This document shows, piece by piece, positions 18,440 through 27,500 of a stretch of DNA of 64,000 bases (positions are counted from its first letter, which is position 1; every line of letters begins with the position of its first letter). The position numbers and the translations under genes were made by a program. The stretch spans positions 239,439 through 303,438 of the forward strand of contig NZ_LGRA01000018.1 of NCBI RefSeq assembly GCF_003116095.1, in the 5' to 3' direction. The stretch comes from Azospirillum sp. TSO35-2 (GTDB lineage Bacteria > Pseudomonadota > Alphaproteobacteria > Azospirillales > Azospirillaceae). The notes below the pieces were generated by a model that had not been told where the DNA came from, made no database searches, and worked only from the letters and a program-made list of their open reading frames with translations.

Positions 18440-19897
18440 CTATTCCGCCGCGGCGCGGACGCCGGCCGAGCGGTCGGCGAGCGCCAGGCGCAGGGCGGTG
18501 CGAAAGCGGTCGGCGACCTCGTCCAGCTCGGCGGCGGTGACGATCAGCGGCGGCAGGAAGCGCACCACCGCGCCGTGGCGGCCGCCCAGCTCCAGGATCA
18601 CGCCCTGTTCCAGACAATGACGTTGCAGGGACCGGGCGAGGTCGCCGTCGGCGGGACGGGCGCCCAGCCGCGACGGCGGCCGACGCTCGTCGACGATCTC
18701 GACGCCGATCATCAACCCCGGTCCCCGCACGTCGCCCAGGCAGGGATGGTCCGCCTGGATGGCGCGCAAATGCCCGGTCAGCCGGGCGCCCAGGACGGCG
18801 GCCTGCTCGTCCAGCCGGTCGGCGCGGATGCGGCGCAGGGTTTCCAGCCCGGCGGCCATCGCCAACTGGTTGCCGCGGAAGGTCCCGGCGTGGGCACCGG
18901 GGCCCCAGCGGTCGAGATCGGCGTGGTAGACCACCACCGACAGCGGCAGCCCGCCGCCGATCGCCTTGGACAGCACGACCACGTCCGGTTCGATCCCGGA
19001 ATGTTCGAAGGCGAACAGCCGGCCGGTGCGGCCCAGCCCGGTCTGCACCTCGTCGATCACCAGCGGCACGCCGTGGGCGCGGGTCAGCCGGCGCAGCCCC
19101 TGCAGCCAGCGCACCGGCGCCGGCACCACGCCGCCCTCGCCCTGCACCACCTCCACCACCACGGCGGCGGGGGTGACGATCCCGGATTCGGGGTCGCTCA
19201 GCATCTGCTCGACCAGCGCCAGCCCGGCGTCCACCCCGGCCTCGCCGCCCAGCCCGAAGGGGCAGCGGTGGTCGTAGGGATAGGGCAGCATGTGCACGTC
19301 GCCGCCGACGCCGCCCAGTGGCCGCTTCGGCCCCAGATTGCCCATGATCGCCAGCGCGCCCTGGGTCATGCCGTGGTAGCCGCCGGAGAAACCGACGATG
19401 GTGCGGCGCCCGGTGGCGGTGCGGGTCAGCTTGATCGCCGCCTCGATCCCGTCGGCGCCGGTCGGGCCGCAGAACTGGATGCGGGCGTTGCCGGCGAAGG
19501 CCGGCGGCAGGGCGGCGAACAGCTCCTCGACGAACCGGTCCTTGACCGGGGTGGTCAGGTCCAGCGTGTGCAGCGGCAGCCCGCTGTCCAGCGTCGCCCG
19601 CAGCGCCGCGACCACGTCCGGGTGGTTGTGGCCCAGCGCCAGCGTGCCGGCCCCGGCCAGGCAATCGATGTAGAGCTGCCCGGCGCTGTCGCGCAGGTAG
19701 ACGCCGCGCGCCTCGGTCAGCACCAGCGGGATGCGCCGGGGGTAGGAGCGCGCGTTCGATTCGCGCGCCTCCTGCCGGCGCAGGATCGGGTCGTCGCGCA
19801 GGCGGATCGGCGGCTGGGCGCGGAAACCGTCGAGGCCGAAGGGGGCCGCAGAGGCGCCCAGTGCGGCGCCGGGTACGGCGTTCGTCGCGTCGATCAT
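18440..19897 (-). CDS. Diaminobutyrate-2-oxoglutarate aminotransferase
   Basis: 485-residue class III PLP aminotransferase that makes L-2,4-diaminobutyrate (Dab) from aspartate semialdehyde and glutamate. The PLP lysine lies in LSKAIGGGLPLS (about K311), after IDEVQTGLGRTGRLFAFEHSGIEPD-type sequence around residues 275-300; GFSGGYHGMTQGAL lies near residue 170. It is a homologue of PvdH/DABA-AT. The gene is second in the leftward operon after MbtH. Its product fits the Dab adenylation code in the second module of the large NRPS. The ATG at 19897 has GGGAG upstream. Confidence 0.92.
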   Translation of the reverse strand: MIDATNAVPGAALGASAAPFGLDGFRAQPPIRLRDDPILRRQEARESNARSYPRRIPLVLTEARGVYLRDSAGQLYIDCLAGAGTLALGHNHPDVVAALRATLDSGLPLHTLDLTTPVKDRFVEELFAALPPAFAGNARIQFCGPTGADGIEAAIKLTRTATGRRTIVGFSGGYHGMTQGALAIMGNLGPKRPLGGVGGDVHMLPYPYDHRCPFGLGGEAGVDAGLALVEQMLSDPESGIVTPAAVVVEVVQGEGGVVPAPVRWLQGLRRLTRAHGVPLVIDEVQTGLGRTGRLFAFEHSGIEPDVVVLSKAIGGGLPLSVVVYHADLDRWGPGAHAGTFRGNQLAMAAGLETLRRIRADRLDEQAAVLGARLTGHLRAIQADHPCLGDVRGPGLMIGVEIVDERRPPSRLGARPADGDLARSLQRHCLEQGVILELGGRHGAVVRFLPPLIVTAAELDEVADRFRTALRLALADRSAGVRAAAE

Positions 19898-19925
19898 GGA
19901 AAGCGCTCCCTCGGGTGATGGGGGA

Positions 19926-20138
19926 TCAGGCGGCGGCCTCGTCCAGCGCGCGGCGCAGGCTGAGCGGGCGCATGTCGGTCCACACCCGTTCGATGTGGGC
20001 GAGGCAGTCCTCCTTCGGGCCGCTGACGCCGACCGTCCGCCAACCCGCCGGGACCGGCTTGTGGTCCGGCCAGATCGAGTACTGCTCCTCCTCGTTCACG
20101 ACGACGTGGAAGCGTGTGTCGGGGCTGTCCCAGCTCAT
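19926..20138 (-). CDS. MbtH-like NRPS adenylation chaperone
   Basis: 70 residues, full length for the family. The conserved tryptophans and signatures are present: [21 protein letters not shown] and [16 protein letters not shown]. MbtH proteins bind adenylation domains and are needed for solubility or activity of many of them. This is the first gene of the leftward siderophore operon, with AAAGGAG upstream of the ATG at 20138. It probably serves several of the five adenylation domains encoded in both directions. Confidence 0.96.
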   Translation of the reverse strand: MSWDSPDTRFHVVVNEEEQYSIWPDHKPVPAGWRTVGVSGPKEDCLAHIERVWTDMRPLSLRRALDEAAA

Positions 20139-20218
20139 GCCGAAGCTCCTTTGGGTCGCGGGAGGGGATGCTGTTGGGAGAAAGCGCGTCGGGAAGATCG
20201 CGCCGCGCTTTCTTGCAT

Positions 20219-20237
20219 AATGAGATTGATTCTCATT
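20219..20237. promoter_or_regulatory. Iron-responsive operator 1 (Fur- or RirA-type)
   Basis: Perfect 7-bp inverted repeat AATGAGA-ttgat-TCTCATT, about 80 bases before the MbtH start. It matches a Fur-box pattern and also contains TGA-N9-TCA (20221-20235), the pattern described for the rhizobial iron regulator RirA. Which protein binds cannot be decided from the site alone. Confidence 0.75.
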
Positions 20238-20410
20238 TGCAAGTCGATTTGTTGTACGCTAACGTCCGGTTCGGATGCAGGGGGTGCGGAGCTATACCCG
20301 CACCGTGTGTGGCGTCTTTCGCCAACTCCCCTGGCGCGCACCCACAGCCGCCAGTACGCCCGCCGCGATTGCCGCCACCCCCATCGGCAGGCGCAACGCG
20401 GCCACACAGA

Positions 20411-20432
20411 TTGAGAACGATTCTTACTCTCA
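20411..20432. promoter_or_regulatory. Iron-responsive operator 2 (Fur-like)
   Basis: AGAA-cga-TTCT core inverted repeat (20414-20424) inside TGAGAACGATTCTTACTCTCA-like sequence, about 50 bases before the beta-hydroxylase start. It is weaker than operator 1 but has the GAGAAnnnTTCT form common in Fur boxes. It would control the rightward NRPS operon. Confidence 0.6.
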
Positions 20433-20482
20433 GTAAAGAAGTTTCTGCCGCCTTCCCTCGAACGGACGGAACGAATCGACCG

Positions 20483-21532
20483 ATGGACCAGCGTCTTCCC
20501 ACCCTGAGCCCCCTCGCACAGCCCGATGCCCTGACGGTGCGGCCGCTGCTTCCCGGCAGCGACCTGCCACTGCTGGTGACCCCCGCTGACGGCGTTCCGG
20601 CGGCGGCCCTGAACGGCGGGGAGGACGGCTGGCGCGCGCTGCTGCCGGCGATCCACGCCGTGGTGCGCGAACGGCTGCCCCGGGCCGGCGGGCTGCTGTT
20701 CCGCGGCTTCGGGCTGCACGGCGACGCGCCCTTCCGCGCCTTCGCCGAGAGCTTCGGCCGGACGCTGCTCGACTATGATTTCGGATCGACCCCGCGGTCG
20801 GCGGTGGACAAGGGCGTCTACACCTCCACCGAATACCCGGCGCACCAGTCGATCCCGCTGCACAACGAGCAGGCCTACACCCTGCAATGGCCGCGGACGA
20901 TCTGGTTCCACTGCGTGACGGCCGCCGCAACCGGCGGGGCGACGCCGATCGCCGACAGCCGGCTGGTCTACCAGCGCATCGACCCGGACATCCGCGCCCG
21001 CTTCGCCGCCAAGCGGCTGATGTATGTGCGCAATTACGGCAACGGGCTGGACCTGCCCTGGCAGCGCGCCTTCAACACCGACGACCCGGCGGAGGTCGAG
21101 CGGTTCTGCCGCGCCAACGCCATCGCCTGGGAATGGACCAACGATGGCGAGCTGCGCACCCGCCAGATCTGCCAAGCGATCGCCCGCCACCCCGACACCG
21201 CCGAGATGGTGTGGTTCAACCAGGCCCACCTGTTCCACGTCTCCAACCTGCCGCCGGCGGTGCGCGAGAGCCTGCTGGCGGTGGTCGACGACCTGTCGGA
21301 GCTGCCGCGCCACGTCTTCTACGGCGACGGCTCCCCCATCGAGGATGCGGCGCTGGACCACATCCGCGCCGTGCTGGACGGCTGCACCCGCGCCTTCCCG
21401 TGGCAGGAGGGCGACGTGATGATGCTCGACAACATGCTGGCCGCCCATGGGCGGGAGCCCTTCTCCGGCGCACGCAAGGTGGTGGTGGCGATGGCCGACC
21501 CGGTCCGCTCCCCCGACCTTCCGGCAGCGTGA
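20483..21532 (+). CDS. Stand-alone TauD/SyrP-type aspartyl beta-hydroxylase
   Basis: 349 residues from the ATG at 20483; the frame is open further upstream, but that would run through the promoter and operator. This is a TauD/TfdA-fold non-heme iron, 2-oxoglutarate oxygenase. The metal ligands are H127-N-E129 in LHNEQAY and the distal H322 in LAAHGREPF, with an arginine a few residues later for 2-oxoglutarate. The HxE form is like SyrP and clavaminate synthase. Family members hydroxylate the beta carbon of aspartate held on an NRPS. It is followed 13 bases later by an NRPS whose first module has an aspartate code, so beta-hydroxyaspartate is the expected product. Confidence 0.9.
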   Translation: MDQRLPTLSPLAQPDALTVRPLLPGSDLPLLVTPADGVPAAALNGGEDGWRALLPAIHAVVRERLPRAGGLLFRGFGLHGDAPFRAFAESFGRTLLDYDFGSTPRSAVDKGVYTSTEYPAHQSIPLHNEQAYTLQWPRTIWFHCVTAAATGGATPIADSRLVYQRIDPDIRARFAAKRLMYVRNYGNGLDLPWQRAFNTDDPAEVERFCRANAIAWEWTNDGELRTRQICQAIARHPDTAEMVWFNQAHLFHVSNLPPAVRESLLAVVDDLSELPRHVFYGDGSPIEDAALDHIRAVLDGCTRAFPWQEGDVMMLDNMLAAHGREPFSGARKVVVAMADPVRSPDLPAA

Positions 21533-21545
21533 GGGGGCCGCCGCG

Positions 21546-24500
21546 ATGGACAGCATGATGACGATGACCGTGCCGCTCGGCGAGGAGCAGCGCGCGCTGT
21601 GGACGGCTTGGCGTCTGGCGCCGGGGGATCCCGCCTACAACATGACCTACGCGGCGGAGCTGGCCCCCGGCACCGACCCGCGGCGGCTGGCTGACGCCTT
21701 CGCCCGGGTCATCGCCGGGCACGAGGCGTTGAGCAGCGCCTACCGCGAGGCCGACGACGGCACGCCGGTGATGGAATTGCGGACCGGCCTCGCCCCCGAC
21801 CTGACCGTCCAGGAGGTGCCGCCGCTGACCGACGAGACGCGCCGCGCGTGGCTGGAGCGCGAGGCCGATGCGCCGCTGCCGCTCGACCAGGGCGTCGCCT
21901 GCCGGGTGCGGCTGCTGGCGGAGCGCAACGGCAGCGGCGATGGTGGGGAGCGGCTCCATCTGCTGGTGGTCCTGCACCACATCGCCGGCGATTACCTGTC
22001 CTTCGAGATCCTGTGCGACCAGGCCTTCACCGCCTATGAGGCGCTGAGCGCCGGCGTTGCACCCGCCCTGCCGCCCACCGGGCGCTATCGGGCGTGGCTG
22101 GAGCGCCAGCGCGCCCGGCAATCGGGGCCGGAGGCGGCGAGGCTGGAGGCCTTCTGGCGCGACCGTCTCGCCGACAGGGCGCCGCCGCCGGCGCTGCCGA
22201 CCGACCGCATCGTCCGGCCGGACACGACGGCGGAAACCGACCTCCTGCTCGACGAGACCGCCACCGGGCGGTTGCGGGCGACGGCGGAGCGGCTGGGCGT
22301 CGGCGTCTTTCCGCTGCTGACCGCGGTCTTCCAGGTTTTCCTGCACCGCTGGAGCGGCGAGGACCGCGTGCTGATCGGCACGCCGGTGTCCGGCCGCCAG
22401 GGGGCGGCGGACCGGGCGATGATCGGCTACACGCTGAACGCCCTGCCCTGGCCGGCGGATCTCCGCGGCGACCCGGCCTTCGCCACGGTGGCGCGCGAGG
22501 CGCAGCGGACGCTGACGGCGCTGCTGCGGCACCGCCGGCTGCCGCTGGCCCGCATCACCGCGCTGGCCGGCACCCCGGGGCCGCTGTTCCACCACATGAC
22601 GACCTATGTGCCGGTCGGCGAGCGCACCGCCGTCAACCGCCATGTCCGGCGCCAGCTGTTCGCCCACCAGCGCGGCGCCGCCAACGCGCTGAACCTGCGC
22701 TGGGTGGATGGCGGCGACCGGCTGACCGGACAGTGGCGCCAGGACCCGGCGCTGTTCGCCCCGGACACGGCCGAGCGGATGCGGCGCGGCTTCCTCGCCC
22801 TGCTCGACCGCGCGCTCGCCGATCCGGAGGCGCCGATCTCGCGGCTGGAGGCGGTCGCCGGTGAGGCCGACCGGGCGCTGCGCCACGCCCCCGCGGAGGC
22901 CGCACCCACCACGGCGCTGTCGCTGTTCGAGGCCGGCGTCGCCAACCACCCCGGCCGTACGGCGGTGGAGGACGGCGACCGCCGCCTGAGCTACGCCGAC
23001 CTCGACGCCGCGGCCGACCGGCTGGCGCGACACTTGCGCGCGGCGGGCTTGCGGCCCGGCGACCGTGTCGGGCTGTGGCTGCCGCGCGGCGCGGCGCTGG
23101 CGGTCGGCATGATCGCGGCGTGGAAGGCGGGGGCGGCCTATCTTTGCCTCGACCCGGCGCTGCCAAATGCCCGGCTCGCCTACATGGCGGCCGACAGCGG
23201 TGCCCGTGCCGTGGTCGGGCCGGGCGCGGCGCCGGACTGGCTGGGGACGGCGGCGTGGCTCGACATCGCCGGCGATCCCGGGGGCGCGTCGCCGGACCCT
23301 GCGGCCGGCGCCGTGCCGGCGTTGCCCGAGCTGCCGGCCTACCTGATCTACACCTCCGGTTCCACCGGGGCGCCGAAGGGCGTGGTCGTCACCCAGGGCA
23401 ACCTCGCCACTTACGCCCGGGGCGTGCTGGCGGCGATGGCGCTGCCGGACGACGCCACGCTGGCGACGCTGGCCTCGGTGACGGCGGACCTCGGCTACAC
23501 CGCGTGGTTCGGCGCCCTGCTCGGCGGGCGGACGCTGCGGGTGATTGCCCCGGCGCTGGCCGACGATCCCGAGGCGCTGGCCCGCCACCTCGCCGAACGG
23601 CCGGTCGACGCGCTGAAGATCGTGCCGTCGCACCTCGCCGCCCTGATGGCGGTCGCCGACCCGGCCCGGCTGCTGCCGCGCCGCTGCCTGGTGCTGGGCG
23701 GCGAGGCGCTGGACGGCGGCTTCGTCGCCCGGCTGCGGGCGCTGGCCCCCGGCTGCCGCGTGCTGAACCATTACGGCCCGACCGAGACCACCGTCGGCTG
23801 CCTGACCGCCGAGGCGCCGGAGGATCCCGCCGCCGCCGTGCCGGCCACCACCATGCCGATTGGCGTCCCGCTGCCCGGCGTCCGCGCCGTGGTGCTGGAC
23901 CGCCACGGCGACCCGGTTCCGCTGGGCGTCGTGGGCGAGTTGGCCATCGGCGGCCCCGGCGTCGCGGCGGGCTATCTCGGCCGCCCGGCGCTGACCGCCG
24001 ACCGCTTCGTGCCCGATCCGTGGGGGCAGGGCGGCCGGCTCTACCGCACCGGCGACCGGGCGCGGATGGGCACCGACGGGCGGATCGCGTTTCTGGGCCG
24101 CGCCGACGATCAGGTGAAGATCCGCGGCTTCCGCGTCGAGCTGGGCGAGGTCGAGGCGTGGCTGCGCCGCCAGCCCGGCGTCGCCGAGGCGGTCGCCGTC
24201 GCCCGCCCTGCCAAAACCGGCGACGGGTTGCGGCTCGCCGCGTTCGTCACTCCGGCAAGCCTGGACGGCGAGGCGTTGCGCGCCGCCATGGCCGCCGAGC
24301 TGCCGGACGCGATGGTGCCGGCGACGCTGCGGGCGCTGGGCGCGCTGCCCCGCCTGCCCAACGGCAAGATCGACCGCAAGGCGCTGCCGGAGGACGCCGA
24401 AGCCGCAACCGCCAGCGCCGCCACCGACCGCACCCTGTCGCCCGCCGAAGCGGCGCTGGCCGCCGTCTGGGCCGAGGTGCTGAACCGGCCCTCGGTCGGG

Positions 24501-27500
24501 GTGGACGAGGATTTCTTCGCCATCGGCGGCGATTCCATCCTGGCCTTGCAGGTGATCGCCAAGGCACGGCCGAAGGGACTGGCGCTGAAGCCCAAGCTGT
24601 TCTTCCAGAAACGCACCATCGCGGCGATGGTTGCAGCCCTGCCGGCCGGCAGACCGGCGGCTCCGGTTGCACCGTCCGATGCCGCGCCCTTCGCGCTGAG
24701 CGGCCTCGACGCGACAGCGCTGGCAGCGTTGCACACCGAACGGCCGGAACTGGAGGACGCCTACCCGCTGTCCTCGCTGCAACAGGGGCTGCTGTTCCAC
24801 AGCCTGCTCGATCCGGCGGACGGCGCCTACATCAACCAGCTGGTGATCGAAGCCGACGGGCCGTTCGATGCCGAGCTGTTCACCGCCGCGTGGCAGGACG
24901 CCGTCACCGCCAACCCGATCCTGCGCACCGCCTTCCGCTGGGAGGGCATCGACCGGCCGCTGCAACTGGTGGAGCGCGCCGCCGCGCTGCCCGTCGCCCG
25001 GCGCGACTGGAGCGACCTGCCCGACGACGCCCGCGAGGCCGCGCTCGCCGCCTTCCTGGTGGAGGACCGGGCGCGCGGCTTCACGCTCGACCGCGCGCCG
25101 CTGATGCGGCTGGCGCTGATCGGGGCCGGGCCAAACCGCCGCTGGCTGGTGTGGAGCCGCCATCATCTGGTGGTCGACGGCTGGTGCTCCATCCTGCTGG
25201 TCGACGAGGTGCTGGAGCGCTACCGCGCCCGGCTGGCCGGAGAGGCGCCGGCGCTGCCGACCCGCCGCCCCTTCCGCGACCACGTCGCCTGGCTGGAGCG
25301 TCAGGACGGCCGGCAATCCGCCCGGTTCTGGCGCGACTTCCTGGATGGGGTGGACGGCACCACGCCGCTGCCGATGCTGGCCGAGGTTGCCTTGGGGGCC
25401 GCCCCGCAGACCGCACCAGCGATCCCGCTCGGCCGGACCGTCACGCTCGACGAGGCGGAGACCGCGAGGCTGACCGCCGCCGCCCGCGGGCTGGGCGTGA
25501 CGCTGAACACGCTGCTGCAGGGCGCCTGGGGGCTGGTGCTCGCCGCCCGCGCCGGCCGTGACGACGTGCTGTTCGGCGTCACCTCCGCCGGGCGGCCGGC
25601 CGAGCTGGAGGGCGCCGAGCGCATGCTGGGCGTCTTCATCAACACGCTGCCGCTGCGGGTCCGGGCGGCGGGCAACCGGACGCTCGGCGACTATCTGCGC
25701 GGCATCCAGGCCGACAACGCGGCGATGCGCGAGCATGAGCACAGCGCGCTGGCCGACATCCAGGCCGCGGCCGGCGTGGGATCGCTGTTCGACACGCTGC
25801 TGGTGTTCCAGAACCTGCCGATGCAGGAGGGCCGGCGCCGCCGCGTCGGCGCGCTCGACCTGCGCCAGCGCGCCAATGTCGAACGCACCCACTACGCCCT
25901 GACGGTGGAGGTATTCCCCGGCGACCAATCCGGTGGTCGGCTGAGCGCCACCATCGACGCCGACGCCCGCCGGATCGACGCCGACGCGCTGGACCGGCTG
26001 GCCGACGGCTTCCGCGCCGCGCTGCTCGCCCTCGCCCAGGGCGCCGGGACGCCGCTCGCCGCCCTGCCCCGCATGGGCGAGGCGGAGGCGCGGAGCCTGC
26101 GCGGCTGGGGCCGCAACCCGGCGCCCTACGCCCTGACGCCCGGCTGGGTCGAACGCGTGGCGGCGCGGGTCGCCGCCCATCCCGACCGCGTCGCCGCCCG
26201 CTGCGACGGCGCCAGCCTGAGCTATGGCGTGTTGTGGCAGCGGTCGGAACGGCTGGCGCGCGGCCTCGTCGCCAGCGGTGTGCGGGCCGACGACGCCGTC
26301 GCGCTGCTGGCCCCGCGCGGGCTGGAGCTGCTGTGCCTGATGGTCGCCGTGCTGCGGGCCGGCGGTGCCTGGCTGCCGCTCGACCCCGGCCACCCGCCGG
26401 CGCGCTGGGCCCAGCTGGTCGAGCAGGCCGCCGAGCGGAGGGGGCGTCCGCTGGTCGTCCGCGATCCGTCCATCGCCTGCGCCCTGCCGGCGCTGACCCC
26501 GGCCGACCTGCTGGCGCGCGCCGACGACGGGTCTTTGCCGACCGCGCCGGCGCACGGCGACCAGCGCGCCTATGTGCTGTTCACCTCCGGCTCCACCGGC
26601 ACGCCGAAGGCGGCGATGGTCAGCCGCGACGGCATGCTGAACAACATGCTGGCCAAGCTGGAGCCGCTGGGCTTGAGCGAGCGCGACGTCATCGCCCAGA
26701 CGGCGCCGTCCTGCTTCGACATCTCGGTGTGGCAGACGCTGACCGCGCCGCTGCTGGGGGCCGTGGTGGAGATCATCCCCGACGCGGTGGTGCGCGACCC
26801 CGACGCGCTGCTCGACCGGCTGGCGGCGGCCGGCGTGACGCTGGTCGAACCGGTGCCGTCGCTGATGCGGGCGCTGGCCGACAGCCGCGGTGCGGACGGA
26901 CGCCCCCGGCCGCTGCCCGCCCTGCGCTGGGTGCTGCCGACCGGCGAGGCGCTGGGCGCCGCCGACGCGCGGGCGTGGTTCGACGCCTACCCCGCCATCC
27001 CGCTGATGAACGCCTACGGCCCGGCGGAATGCGCCGACGACGTCGCCTTCCACCCGCTCCACGCCGCGCCCGAGGCCGGGGCGGTCATCCCGATCGGCCG
27101 ACCGACGGCGGGGGCGGAGCTGCGGGTGGTCGACGGAGATTTGAACCCGGTGCCGGTCGGCACGGTCGGCGAGATCGCCGTCGGCGGGATCGGCGTCGGG
27201 CGCGGCTATCTCGGCGACCCGCGCCGCACCGCCGCTGCCTTCGTTCCCGACCCGCAGGGGCCGCCCGGCGCCCGGCTCTACCGCACCGGCGACCTCGGCC
27301 GCTGGTCGGCCGGCGGGCTGTTGGAGTGGGCCGGGCGCCGCGACTTCCAACTGAAGCTGCGCGGCTTCCGCATCGAGGCCGGCGAGGTCGAGGCGGCGCT
27401 GGAGCGTCATCCCGCCGTCCGCCGCGCCGTGGTGCAGCTCCGCGCCGAGCATCTGACCGCCTGGTGGGAGCCGGCCGACGGCGCCGTCCCGGATCCGGAC

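Larger units (their letters stand above)
20139..20482. promoter_or_regulatory. Bidirectional siderophore promoter region
   Basis: This 344-base, relatively AT-rich gap separates the first genes of the two siderophore transcription units. It contains two iron-box-like inverted repeats, one near each end, listed separately. No regulator gene or ECF sigma gene is in the island, so control is probably by a general iron regulator acting here. Confidence 0.75.

Noticed and set aside
20114..20482. Longer N-terminus for the free-standing beta-hydroxylase
   Set aside because: The extension would code through the iron boxes and promoter, and its translation lacks family features; the ATG at 20483 begins the conserved part.
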